Assembly (NCBI GenBank): GCA_013115125.1
Contig: JABANN010000315.1
Coordinates: 1 to 40,148, forward strand
Direction of reading: 5' to 3'
Source of the DNA: Perkinsus olseni
Taxonomy: Eukaryota; Perkinsozoa; Perkinsida
DNA length: 40,148 bases
Under the pieces are notes generated by a model. The model was not told where the DNA came from, made no database searches, and worked only from the letters and a program-made list of their open reading frames with translations. Shown here one piece after another: positions 12,241 through 23,038 of this stretch (within the stretch, counting starts at the first letter, position 1; every line of letters starts with the position of its first letter). A program made the translations under genes and the position numbers.

Positions 12241-15200
12241 TCACAGACTCGCTAAAATTTGGGTGAACACCCTCGAGCTCGGACTCAATCGCTGCATGAT
12301 CTCGAGGATCCCTTCAAGCGTCACTTCGGATTTCTTCACAGCCACGATGAATTCGTCCAACCTAGCCAACTTCCTCTCTCCATAACGATAGTAATGAATA
12401 ATCGGTCTCTTTGCGAGAGACGCCGCGGCCCACTGAATCTGCCCGAAATATGCATTTTTCCACGTGCAAATCGCGCTCACCCTACAACAAATTTGAGCTG
12501 AGGATCACCGCCGAAGACTCCACATCCCCAATTGCCTGTAGCCACCCCCTTAAGAGAATCTTCTCCCTCCATGCTAGAATACTTGCATACTCTGAGAGAT
12601 CCGCTCACAGCAGAATTTGATCATCGAGTTCCACTGACTCATAATCCCATCACCGATGCTCACCCGCAATAAAATTTCCTTATTTCCCGTTCGATCAGCT
12701 GCTTCGAATATTGCTGCACGCCTGGATTGGGCAAGGCATCCACGCAGAACTGACAGCGATGAAAAGGCTGGAGCGAGCCTCTTCAGCCTGATTATGAATG
12801 CCACAATCCTGCTACTACGAGGTGCGCTATCCGGCCGTCCCCGAACTTAATTCGAGGAAAAATAATTGGACTTCACGTTCAAGTAGGGAAACTTCACCTC
12901 AGTCACCGGCTAGGACAGGGACGACCTACTGGCCACTCACGAGAGAGACATCTCTGATAGAGTTGCCGCTCAATGGCGTAGGATCATCAAACTCCCCCGT
13001 CCATTTGAATGACCCGCCATAGCCGCTGTAACTGGCAGCATCGCAAAGTGATTGTCTTCCTGTAGTCGTCAGGAGAAATCCGGCGAGGGGAGTGATCACC
13101 ACAGTCAGCTAGGGCTCCGTGGTTCAATCACTGCTGGCTTAGGCGTAATGTACGACGTTGGCACCCCACGGGGATCGTTCGAAGCCATGCTTACCAGGAG
13201 AATCGAGTGGCTCCCTCTATTCGTATCGCTTCGTGATCATTCATGACCTGAGAATATTGCCCCGAGGTTCCTGATCGACGGCCTCTGGGTGGACTCACCT
13301 CACAGAGGAGCATAGTAACAACCAACTCGGGGCATATTGAGAATCTTATCTCCTCTTGGACATTTCCACCTTCGAGCACACCACCACCAATAAACCTGAT
13401 GCTGAGTACTCAGAGTATCGCGTGGATTTCAGCCCAAACACTCGATATCTCCCAAGATCACGGCGGGTTTTCAGTCAGGAGATGAGTCCGGCCCGCCACT
13501 TGATGCGCAAAGACCGACTCAGTCAGTGAGAAAGTGAGAAATGGAATAGTGAGAAAGGCTTGCAATCTACCAGTCCGTTCGATTCGTCATTTCGCCCGAC
13601 TTGCGTATGCCGCGGCTCAATCCTCTTACCTTCTATAATGCTCATATATTATCGAATATGAAGTTCTCCGCAAACACGGCCACGGTCGCACTATAATGAC
13701 TCACGATAATGTACAGAGGCAGTCCCGTTTTATTGTAGTGTCCTCATCAGGAAAAAGAAGAAAATCGGAGTTCATGTGTCCGACCCCTTCAGTATGCCAC
13801 ACCTGTTCGCGAAGTCGGCTTGGAGGAGCCCGTGAGCATCCTCGATTCCTCCAGTATCACAAATCTTCACTTCGCATAGTTTCGAGGCTCCAGTAAGGTT
13901 TGCCTGAGGTTCGAAGAAGCGCTGAACTGTTTGTCGCGGAAACTTGAAGATCAAATTCTTTGTGCTCACGCCACGATCGTTGAGCAATTTGTCGAGTAAT
14001 AACTTTGATGTTACCAAGCAACATAGACCGTCGGGCAGCGCTGGCTGTCGTCAGCGCACGTCGTGCATCATGGCGATCCGGGCGCCATTACTTATAACCC
14101 ATTTGTCACCAAACTCAATGGAAGGAACCGAAGCTGAGCCACCTCACGGTGAGAGTCGTTGACAGCAATGCGGTTTCTCAAGTCATGATGATTTCGCCAC
14201 CGGCGTTTTGAACGAAATTGTCGAACTTCCAGGAGGACAGTCAGCTTGCGTGAGTGCTCAGGCTCGGTCGCACGAACCCGAAGCGGAAGATCACTGGCTC
14301 GACCACCGAGCCATTCAACGCCGCCTCTCTCGTGACCCGTCGGTAACGCGAGAAGCGAGGAAGTGTTAACGAGTTCCCGAAATAATGACGCTTAACTAAC
14401 TCGTTTCAGCACTCACCGGTACGATCGGAGCTCCTCTACAGATCTTGATATATTCTCTCCTGATTTTGACTTTTCCGGCCGTGTCGTTGATCGATTTGAA
14501 ATAACTGAGTTGACGCGTTAGCAGGAGTTCCCATGCGTCATGAGGTACCTCAGCAGGCAACATGCTTTCTCGACATCCTTTTCTCGAATATAGGAAAAGT
14601 CGCAGTCGGGCCTGGACTCTGGGCAGGGTTGAGGGGGGAAGCATGCAAAGAACATCCCTCCGATCAATCCGAGAACCTGACCAAGTTTGACTGAATTCGC
14701 ATGCCTCCACACTCGTCTCAAATCCTAGCCAGAATAGTTTGATCGGCAGAAAGTCATTGTGGCTCCACTACATCCATCTTCGCACGAGAATTACGCAACG
14801 CCTGGTATCCAATTTTTTTCGGGTCGGCCCACTTACATTTCTTGTGAGCGAGAGTTGTACCTACTTGCTGTTCACTCAACACACTTGTAGAACTGATCCT
14901 CGACCTCGATGCGGTATCGAACTATTCGACTCGGGTGCGGAGATTGCAATTTATGCGCGGTACTTCTACGATAACAGAGAGCCTGTATTCCTGCCGGACC
15001 TGATATCTGCTGAGAATCATTTCCTTGAAAGCCCCTTCAGATCGACATGCTGGCATCAGTGGAATGTCGGAACCTTGCAGCTGGAACGAAAATCACAAAT
15101 CCGTACTTCCTGCTGAGACGAACACGACCAAAGGGCTGGCGGGGTGGTTTTCGAGCGCGACAGGCAGTTTGGGTCCAAATCCACGAGTACTGCCTGGTTC

Positions 15201-15966
15201 TCTTTCAATCCTTCAGTCTTAAGGTTCTAAAACTACACCCTCCTGCCTAACTGGTCGATTCTGGATGAGCAGCCGTTCCTGAGCCGTAGATCTTTGGTCG
15301 GTACGGTGTGGTACGGTGAGCTCATGCAAATCGCGATTCAAGTCGGTCACTGCCTCATCATAGTCGACATGAGCTATTACGGGCGCCACGATTCAGTACT
15401 GACTTCTGTGACCGCCTGTAACACGCTCCTGATGGTGTTGATGAATTCCTCCTGGTTCTCGGAGAAAACACGTTCTACTGCGTTGCCGAGAGCTCGACAA
15501 CGACTGCTGAGAGAGATTCAACGGTAACGGCGCGGCGGCGACTTCTCAGAACTCCCATCGGAAAAAACGTTTAAGGCGGCAACTGAACTGGTTCAACCGG
15601 GCAACAGATTGGAAAATTTCGATTCGAAGCAGGTCCTACCAAACGAAATAGAATCAACTCACCTCGTAGGAGGGTGGAAGATACTCTCGTTGGCACTCAC
15701 AAAATTCGCGAGATGTGCGGAGATATCTGCAGACAATGAGTGCAGAAGACAGCCCTCTGCTGGCGTCAGTATCACAGCGGTAAGACCCACCACAAAATTT
15801 GACGGAATTGCTGTGTATAGTTGTACCTCTCAAAACCTACGGTAGATCACCTACCTCCCTGCTCTTTGGCACAACTCAGTTTGCTCATGAGGGTTTCAAT
15901 GCTCGTGGCTACCCGCGACCACTGGGCCTCTGTGGGCAGCACTACCGATGTCGCCTGACTCTCCAT
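12241..15966 (-). CDS. PARG: Poly(ADP-ribose) glycohydrolase
   Basis: PARG hydrolyses the ribose-ribose bonds of poly(ADP-ribose) in the nucleus and cytosol. The family signature is plain: FIGGGVLEGGNVQEEIRF at about 13340-13394 is the GGG-X6-8-QEE catalytic loop with both glutamates. Ahead of it sit GLLQADFANR (about 13.83 kb, usual VDFAN), the accessory motif GLIGGMFFACFPPQP (14.65 kb, usual LLANAFFCTFP), and LLSYFKSI (14.5 kb). After it come EAIRIEGATRFS, YSGYGGSFKWTGEFDD, DALPNPGVQQYSKQLIEREI, FYCG and GVATGNWGCGVFGGDPQLK, all standard PARG blocks, then a helical end with a TAA at 12241. The ATG at 15966 begins MESQATSVVLPTEAQW and joins in phase to exons at about 15.75 and 15.47 kb. The link between 15.3 and 14.7 kb is not resolved. 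Most introns are 44-60 nt; a few reach 160-390 nt. Confidence 0.92.
13032..13194 (-). repeat. PARG intron with tRNA T-arm-like sequence
   Basis: This 163-nt intron separates the exons ending GATRFS and starting YSGYGGSF. It holds GGTTCAATCAC at 13131-13141 on the plus strand, close to the tRNA B-box consensus GGTTCRANNCC. It is therefore antisense to the PARG transcript. Confidence 0.5.
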
Positions 15967-16708
15967 TTCCAGCGGCTCAATGAATTTAACTGTTTTGAAT
16001 ACGAGAAGAGATAATGACGATGGCGCTGCTAAGAAACAATCGAATAAGGTATCCTAGGCTGCGTCGCGTACTAGTGTTGCTCTTCGCAGAAGCCGCAATA
16101 AGCGGTAGTCTTTGCTACCTGTATCTCCTCACAACAGAGAAAAATCTTATGGCAATTCTATTTTTGCATTCTTTCGAAATTCGGGCTTACTGACTGAGTG
16201 GGACGTTATCATCAGTGGTGATTCAACGCTCCCTTTTGTTATCTCCCACGATTTCGAATAACGTACCGTGATGCCTCGGGAAGTAGCACAGTGCGGACTT
16301 GAGCCACCTTTCCCACCAACCGCGCACGCCTTTGAAGACGCGTGCTTGCGCTCTCCTATAGCTAACGCCCGATCCTGAGAGACGGTACGCCGACCCGACA
16401 CGTTTCGCCGCACTAGGGCGCTTTCGCCCACCCTCCCTGCCCACAAAGCTATAGACTATAGCCTACAGTTGTTCAGCTAGACCACGGAGCTCGCCTACCT
16501 CGCACCCCAACACCCACATCTGCTGAGCAACTGAGCACGGACGGTCTTCGAACATTGTGTGCGCGTGATCGCGTACTACGCACACACACTTCTTTACGTT
16601 CCGTGGAACGCACAGCCGGCTAGTTCCTCTTGAGATGTAGTAGGAGAGTGAGCCGCCGTCTCTTCCACACCTTCATACCAGCCAGCGCTCCCTTCTTTCT
16701 GTTTGGGA
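15967..16708. other. Divergent intergenic region, PARG to CCCH gene
   Basis: This 742-bp stretch lies between the divergent starts of PARG and the CCCH gene and must hold both promoters. A minus open frame at 16147-16446 has no ATG at its start and no in-phase partner, so I do not call it. A GTGTGCGCGTGATCGCGT and GCACACACAC stretch near 16556-16588 is weakly palindromic. I see no defined promoter motif. Confidence 0.5.
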
Positions 16709-17196
16709 ATGTGGCTCTCCCATAGAAGGCTTGATCACCAGGGTGAGGGCGAACCTTCGAATTTTCCCTTCCGAAGCCCTTCGGGGCCGTTCTTATTGCC
16801 GCCTCCAGAGCCCTCCTTGAGACCGGGTCTTCTGGACCCGCCGGACTTACCCCTGGATTCCCTTCCATCTCCTGTGCCTTCCTCGACCGATCGCTTGAGC
16901 ACTCACCAAGGGAGCAAATGGGTTCGACAGCGTCTTTTCAAGACCAAGGTGATCCACGAAGGATCGACTCGAGATCGAGGGGATCTCTCCGATCTGTTCT
17001 TCAGGTGTGCCGCTACTTCATCAAAGGCCGGTGCAAGTTTGGTGACAAATGCACTTACGCTCATTGGAGTGATGAGCTACAGCCGAGGCCGAATCTGCGT
17101 ATAACAAGGATTTGTAACAAGTTAGATTGCACAGATGATTCTTGCCGCTTCGCCCATTCTATCTATGAACTTCGAGATCCACCCATAAGCTCATAA
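16709..17196 (+). CDS. CCCH-type zinc finger protein
   Basis: Two exons, 16709-16948 and 17005-17196, join in phase 0 across a 56-nt intron, giving about 143 residues. The join restores the classic lead-in KTKVC: the finger reads CRYFIKGRCKFGDKCTYAH, a C-X7-8-C-X5-C-X3-H CCCH finger, followed by SDELQPRPNL. A second, shorter CCCH-like unit follows (CNKLDCTDDSCRFAH). The N-terminal third is Pro/Ser-rich and low in complexity. Tandem CCCH fingers of this kind bind RNA, and the style, with an AHSxxEL-like tail, is common in alveolates. The start is the first ATG in the frame. RNA binding is inferred from the family. Confidence 0.85.
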
Positions 17197-17468
17197 CTAA
17201 CGCGCATAACTAACGCATAACCCGCGTTCTATCCCCGAACTGATGCCGCTTCGTGTTAAGTTAGGAAAAGTTCGGGAAATGTAGTTTAACAGCTTCGCGA
17301 AGCTACCTGCAGACTTTGAAGCCTTGATGAGCTACGCACTATCGAATGCATCAGTCAAATACCATGCAGTGATATGTAGCGGCATTGGAACAGTCATGGT
17401 CAGATAATGGCAGCACTTATTTCAAGTTCATTCACCCCTCGTTCTAAGATCCCGAAGGACCAGATTCG

Positions 17469-17814
17469 ATGTCTCTCAAGTCAAGATGGCGCGACCCGTT
17501 CGCCGACAGTACTACCAACACCTTCAGTGTGTCCGATGCACGGAAGATATTGGTAGAACCGTGAACGCACGGTATCGATAGAACAGGTGGTGTTCTCTCG
17601 AGGCTTATGCGGGCATGCTCTCGCATGTAGCGCGTACCAAAAGGCAAGCCGTTCCCTAACTGAGGCTCGAAAGTTTCTAGCCCGAGAGAGTGAATCGCCT
17701 GGCTCATTCACCGCGATCGACGAGCCATCATATCACCCATCGCCTTACCAGCGAGAAGGCGCAAAAAGTCGCCTTGCAGTATGGAGGTCAGCCAAGTGGC
17801 CAGAAAGAGAATAA
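17469..17814 (+). CDS. Small orphan protein
   Basis: Not recognised. The ATG at 17469 opens MSLKSRWRDPFADSTTNTFS. The donor at 17553 and acceptor at 17586 define a 34-nt intron, and the phase-0 join leads into VVFSRGLCGHALACSAYQKA, then a helical charged stretch (SRSLTEARKFLARES), with a TAA at 17812. The total is about 103 residues. The intron is shorter than most here, and a second frame over 17690-17899 is also open, so the model may be wrong at its 3' end. Confidence 0.35.
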
Positions 17815-18076
17815 TGCGCAACAGGCGGTGGGCACCATTTTTTCACTACAGAAGTTGACCGCTCCGCCCACTTGCTCAACTCTTCATTCTCTCATTTAAG
17901 CATCATTCATAATTTACACCTACGACTAACAGTAACACACCGATGGGCTCAGCGACAGCCACTGCCGTCCCGAAAAACGCAATTATACGGTTTGAACGCT
18001 GTCGCGACTGCTGCGGACAGAATTGGTAAGGCGTTCAGAAAAATACTAGGAAAAAAGAGAAAAACAAAGAAATGCA

Positions 18077-21001
18077 TCACTTGCTCAATAATTGGTTGAT
18101 AATTGCTATCTGAACCTGAGGCAACCTCCCATTAAAAGCATGGTGGTGGAGATCATGCTTACCCCTGTACAAGTGATGACGAGAAAAACTCCCAGAGCGA
18201 AGAGTAGCACGGCCGAGGCGTTCCTCCTGTTCCACAGAGCAGATCCGGCGGGTCTTGACTGAGAAATGAAGCAAGATAGAAGCATAGAGGCACTCATGGA
18301 GTTACATTGACGAAAAACAACGGTGGCAGGACGAATGCGATGATATTGCAAACAGTGGAGCCGAGGAAGGCGAAAACGACCTGACAGGCAAAAGTTTGTA
18401 AGCCCGGTGAACAGTGGGTCCGCACTCACCTGGATGTGAGGCACTGCGATAGCACAGGCCAGAGATGTAACGCACAATAGCAAAATCTCTGCTACATCTG
18501 AAGGCAGTAGATCATACAAGCCAGACGAGACTCTCTCGCGCGACATCGAGGGATTAACAGGATAACGAGTGATATCAGGTTCGAGTCCGAGGTGGTCCTA
18601 CGTAAACTTCTCGAAAGAGTGTGGGGGATTTGCATGACGTGGTTAATACAGAGACACATGCAGTACAACGGAACGAGCAAGGCAGGGGAGAACCACTATC
18701 ATGAGAGCAAGAGCACTCTCATTCTGAGACTATCGCAATAAGCCTCCGCACACCAAAGAAGCGTAAACTTGACTCAGCAGATTATGCCCGCCAATTTCAA
18801 GCGTGATTTCATCACGACACCAAAGCCGACGAGATCGTCGATAATATCAGGCAGTTACAATTGAAACCGCACAATCAAATTGCGTCCCCTTACTCCAAAG
18901 TTTGCTGCTGAAGCTCCTCCTTGAATGACCAACCTCATATCCTCGCAGCTCTGTCACCAAACTCTCGAGAGACTGATAACAGGGTAGGACCAAAAGGGGA
19001 TAGCTCAGGTCCAAGGTGAGGAAGAGGGCAATCCTCACTATATTAACTAGAATACCTGGAAGAAATACTTCAACGCGGAGTCGAACCCGAGTGAGAATAG
19101 TACTGTCACTAGGGAAATTGAGGAGAATATCGCCACTGACGCCACCTGGCATGTCATAGGCGTACAGGTACCTGCAAATGAGCAACGCGTATGCTCGAGA
19201 CCATCAGCAGCGGCCAGGCCACGTGATGGGTACCACCTCATCGTGACTTACCCGAACACTGCGAATGCCACATACATGATGGCGACCGAAACCATGGTCC
19301 ACCGTATGGCCTGAAGTTGCAGTGAAACCGGGGAACGATTCGGGGACAGAGGCTACCTCGTTCGAACGACTCTTAGTGGGCGCGCGCATTTCCTCTACGA
19401 CGACTGGGAGGATCTGCCAAAACCGGTGAGCCACAGAGAGAAAGATATCCTTACATTGAAGTGGCACAGATAACTGACGCTACTTATTGATATGGCGAGG
19501 AATGATGAAGTGCCACTGAAGTATTTAATCGAGACAGCAGAAACCTGAAGAAGAGCGAAGGTTCGACCCCGGCGTGGTACACTGGATGGCGAATGTCTAC
19601 TTACTGTCTCCGAGGGCTCCGCAGGGGGGACCCATTGAACAGGTTTTTCTATGATGCGAATTATTGACAGAATAACAACAGCTGCTGTGAGTGCCTGAAA
19701 TAAGACAGTAGCCGGATTCGAACCAGGGACCTCTCGATCACCCACGTACCAGCATAGCAACGATCGAGAGAACAGCAATCAATTTGAAACCGCTCATATT
19801 ATCCCGCAGACAATATGGGAACACCACGACTAGGGAAAGGACTTGTATCTGCAAAGAATGAACCTGATGACAAATCTTCCGTCCTAAATGCCCAAATTTC
19901 CGTCGGATGACCGCTCCGAACGTTTCCCAGCTAATTTCAGCCACGGAAACGATGCAGAACAGCAATCCGTTCGAGATGGGAATGAGGAAGTCAATAAGAC
20001 GAACGTAAAAACATCACAGTCCAGAACGAACGGTCTTAAAATCGGAAGGCAGACATTTGCTCAGGTCAGAAGTCTTAGACAGATGGAACGACAGCAGAAA
20101 AATTTTTCGCTGAGAGCGAGGATGAATACATATATCTTCCGGGTGCAAGGGAAAAGAACTCATGCTCTCATCATGCTCGAACCACGTGAATGGCACTTCG
20201 GTCTCACCAGAAGTGTCCGGTCGCGAAGTAATTTCCGACGGACAACAACGCGGCGTCATTAACACTACCCAGAGGCGGAGAGCCGAATAGCCGCCGGCGA
20301 ACTCCGTGATGCCAGGAAAGATCCATTCCAGAACAGGCACCATCATATCCGCCATGACGATCATGTAAGAGCCCATTACCAGCCATGTTGCTGAAACACT
20401 GAAGGTCTCAGGTTCGATCCCCGGCTAGAGGTTCTTACTTATTGCGATGCAGGCCAACGTAAGTAACTCCGCCCATTTCCCGCAGGTTGCGCGGGCAAGC
20501 GTCCCGTAGCTCGTCATTCCAGTGCCTACAACACGTGTTCAACCGCGAGGCGCTACTCCTATAGACCTACGTTTGGATGCTGCGACGAGCAGCTCGCCAG
20601 CGTAAGAACTCAGCACTCCGATGCCGAGCAAGATTAAAGTTCCTGAAAAAGATACTTGAGAGGCCGAAGCTGGCTGACTATGAAGCGACACATACGACGT
20701 AACCCCCACGGCCGAAGGGAGGAAAACTTCCTGACATTTCCCGGTGGAGCGCAAGTTGAGAATTTTAAAGAGCCTAAACCCTGACCGGGGGTTCGCAGGT
20801 AACGTGTTGATCAGCCTCTCACCTGCGATCAGCCCGCTTTGAGCTAAGGCGTAGGGTAGAGTGAGAACGCCGGCCCCAATAGCCGTGCCTGAAAGGAACG
20901 ATCTGAGTTGGAGGTGATCGACAGATTCCACTCAAATGATGTAAGGGGCTACAGGTTGAAGTATTACAGACAAGAGCGTAGATGGCATCTTTGACTCCCA
21001 T
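18077..21001 (-). CDS. AAAP family amino acid transporter
   Basis: A multi-pass membrane carrier of the amino acid/auxin permease family. Exon 1 carries the family start block (LRSFLSGTAIGAGVLTLPYA). Exons at 20571-20642, 20439-20525 and from 20390 down encode LLGIGVLSSYAGELLVAASK, LARATCGKWAELLTLACIAI and LVMGSYMIVMADMMVPVLEW. Later exons give VLSLVVVFPYCLRDNMSGFK (family PLsLlr block), VSYLCHFN, LPVVVEEMRAPTK, AIRWTMVSVAIMYVAFAVFG, YAYDMPGGVSGDILLNFPS, LDLSYPLLVLPCYQSLES, VVFAFLGSTVCNIIAFVLPP and a final TM, ending INQLLSK at 18077. About 11 TM segments are present. Around 15 introns, mostly 41-60 nt, split it. The start Met is uncertain (20999 or 21013). The substrate cannot be read from sequence; neutral amino acids are usual for AVT6/SLC38-like members. 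Confidence 0.9.
18498..18601 (-). repeat. Transporter intron with tRNA B-box, antisense
   Basis: GGTTCGAGTCC at 18578-18588 on the plus strand is an exact match. The acceptor side, before DVAEILLLCVTSL, is firm. The donor at 18601 is the best fit but less certain. Confidence 0.65.
19056..19109 (-). repeat. 54-nt transporter intron with tRNA B-box, sense
   Basis: The minus strand reads CGGGTTCGACTCCGCG within the intron (plus 19075-19090). It is an exact B-box match with weak stem pairing. Exons join in phase (NFPS then ILVNIVRIAL). Confidence 0.8.
19545..19604 (-). repeat. 60-nt transporter intron with tRNA B-box, antisense
   Basis: GGTTCGACCCC at 19560-19570 on the plus strand is an exact GGTTCGANNCC match inside the intron between ALTAAVVILSIIRII...SET and VSAVSIKYFSG. 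Confidence 0.8.
19695..19749 (-). repeat. 55-nt transporter intron with tRNA T-arm, sense
   Basis: Read with the gene, the intron holds AGGTCCCTGGTTCGAATCC and then GGCTA. GGTTCGAATCC (plus 19714-19724, reverse complement) matches the B-box consensus exactly and can form a 4-bp T-stem. The first part aligns closely with the antisense tRNA-like element of the 20391-20438 intron. Confidence 0.85.
20391..20438 (-). repeat. 48-nt transporter intron made largely of a tRNA T-arm
   Basis: The exact B-box GGTTCGATCCC lies at 20411-20421 on the plus strand, antisense to the gene. Flanks (AAGGTCTCA before, CGGCTAGA after) resemble the variable loop and acceptor side of a tRNA 3' half. The intron joins exons in phase (IAI then TTW). 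Confidence 0.85.
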
Positions 21002-21015
21002 CCGACTCTGGCCAT

Positions 21016-22079
21016 CCTTGTATTTGCCGTTATCACGCTCGAGTTGACAATTATGTGCTTGATCGAACTGGCCTTCGGATAGTAGACCAGCCTGAGAGAA
21101 GGTGCTACACAGTCACAATAGCCAGAGTAAGGGCTTTCAATCCTTCGCAGCATTGAGAAGTAACAGTGGAGAAGAAAACTTTACAACGCGAACAGCTGTC
21201 TCTGCGGGATCTACTACTACCAATGGCAATACCGTATTACCAATACCCCATTAAGATAGCGATTCATATGAGCGCAAAGGGGAGAGTGCCACAAGAGCTA
21301 CTGCTACCACCTCTCATACTACCTGGTATTCCGTAACCAGGATCCTCGTACCGGGATTTTGGCCGAATGTGGCCTGCAGTTGCTGCTTGTCACCGGTGAG
21401 CAGTTCCTCGCTCAAACCAGCCGTATCCCGCATGTTAGTCATACACCAGCAGAAAAACCCTGAGCGTCCAATATAAATTTAGCCGGCATGCATCATGCTA
21501 GTTCGACCCTGAACCATTTAAGACAGGTGAGGAGTTGGTGCCAACTAGCTTTGGACTTTGCACCGGAAGTAGAAATCTTGCTCTCTCACGACACCTCGTG
21601 TTTCCTCAGTTTTGTCGGGTAGGCGCAGGTTTACTATCTTTTACACCGTCATTGCCGCGTAAGGTCTCTTCAGAGATTTTCTTCCTCCTAAAGAGAGTAG
21701 AGTGAATATGTTGTCTTCCCATTCTCGTTAGACCCATTTTCACTGCTAGTAGAGGTGCCTAGCCTTCCGTGCCTCAGCCATTTGCCGCCTTTAAATATCT
21801 GCGCGGTGCGGTCGGCGGTGGAGTATCTTTGGCAACCGAAACTATCGTCGGACTCGCTTTTCTCAGGCTACGAGTTGTCGGTGGTGAGGCCAGGTTTCGA
21901 ACTCAGAATCACTGAGGGTAGATGTATCTGTCGACGTCTTGTGAGCTGTCGTCAAGAAATACGGTTGGTACTTGTAGGAGAATCTCCGTAGTGTGCGAAG
22001 CTCTTTGACCTAGGGTGTATCGCAACGTGGCCCTGCATGATGTCCTTAGCAGGTATCATCTTTGTGCTCCGATCTCGCG
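21016..22079. other. Intergenic stretch without a supported gene
   Basis: This region lies between the divergent starts of the transporter and the next plus-strand gene. It has TAC/ACC-rich near-repeats at 21215-21330 and a B-box-like GTTCGACCCTG at 21503. A plus open frame at 21755-21991 lacks an ATG start and may hold an upstream exon of the next gene, but no in-phase link was found. Confidence 0.45.
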
Positions 22080-22586
22080 ATGTTTTCGCCAAACCGTATG
22101 GAGAGAGGGGTGGTTAGAGTTGTTCCAGTGATCGAAGTGAGCCCTATCAGCACTCCGGGCACCAAGAGCGGCAATACTACTGGTAAGCTCCGTAACGAGG
22201 ACGCAGCAGAGTGGCTTCGCTTCGTACTGTATCTCTGCACGCGGGAGAGGTTTTTTGTTAGCATTCTCTCAGGCGTGTCGGATTCCTCGTCGAGGAGAGA
22301 GAGTCGCCGATTCCGTCGAGGCCGCAGGTCACAGAAGGTATGGCCTAAGTTCGATCCCTGGGGATGATATTCTCCATCAGGCGCTTGCCAATTCCTATAC
22401 CAAGGCGGACCACGGGTCACAGGAGCCGAGAGTCAAACTGGTAAGGCGAGTTTCTCTGTAGTACTGCTTCCGAAGCACTGCGTCGTTCGCGTTGAATTGT
22501 CCCAAGAAGTCTTCTTGACGAAGAATTGCGCGTGCAAACAAGACGGAGGGGAAAAGATGATAGATTCATATTGTGCAGTGAGTTGA
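22080..22586 (+). CDS. Small cysteine-containing orphan protein
   Basis: Not recognised. The ATG at 22080 starts MFSPNRMERGVVRVVPVIE before a GTGAGC donor. A middle exon reads VGFLVEERESPIPSRPQVTE and joins in phase 1 across a 43-nt intron (22338-22380) to a 66-codon exon, CQFLYQGGPRVTGAESQTGK on through VLLPKHCVVRVELSQEVFLT and KNCACKQDGGEKMIDSYCAVS, with a TGA at 22584. Four Cys in the last 40 residues suggest a disulfide-bonded or metal-binding tail. The intron holds AGTTCGATCCC, one base off the tRNA B-box. The 5' exon chain is less sure than the last exon. Confidence 0.45.
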
Positions 22587-23038
22587 GCGCTGAATAATCA
22601 AGGCGTAGAGGTATAATTTGGAGTATCCTGTTCGTAGTATCGGCGTGGGGCATGCTTCTTTCTCCGGGTTGATCGATGGTTAACGAGATACAACAGCTCA
22701 GTGCTGTTCCGGTGACTGTTGGATCACCATTGTAGCACATACTACTCTTTCAGCGGTAGAGGATTCTTGTTATTGACGATATGGGAAATTTCTTGGCCAG
22801 GAATTAAGGCGCGTGGGAGAGGCCCTCTGACGATGCTCTTCGTATGATGGTGTACTATATTTGGGGTACATATCACCCTTAGCAGATTATATATGGTAGC
22901 AACAAAATGTATATTCGATAATACAGAGATTTCTGATGGCGGCCCTCTTCGGACTCACTTTCTGCTCGGGGCGAGTGTTCGGAGAACACAGGAGGACTTA
23001 CCTCCTCTTACGCTTCATTTCCTAAAGATCGATCTCAG
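22587..23038. other. Intergenic stretch; no gene seen
   Basis: 452 bp between two plus-strand genes. Short open frames only, none with a start and an in-phase partner. A short AT-richer patch lies at 22851-22920. Confidence 0.5.

Noticed and set aside
16147-16446. 99-codon minus frame upstream of PARG
   Set aside because: It begins with GTG, is low in protein-like character and cannot be joined in phase to the PARG start, which has its own good ATG at 15966.
19714-19724. tRNA genes
   Set aside because: The B-box sequences lack a matching A-box, anticodon arm and acceptor stem at tRNA distance, so they are fragments, not tRNA genes.
22046-22420. 124-codon minus-strand frame with a hydrophobic stretch
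   Set aside because: It overlaps plus-strand exons with matching phases and has no partner exons of its own.
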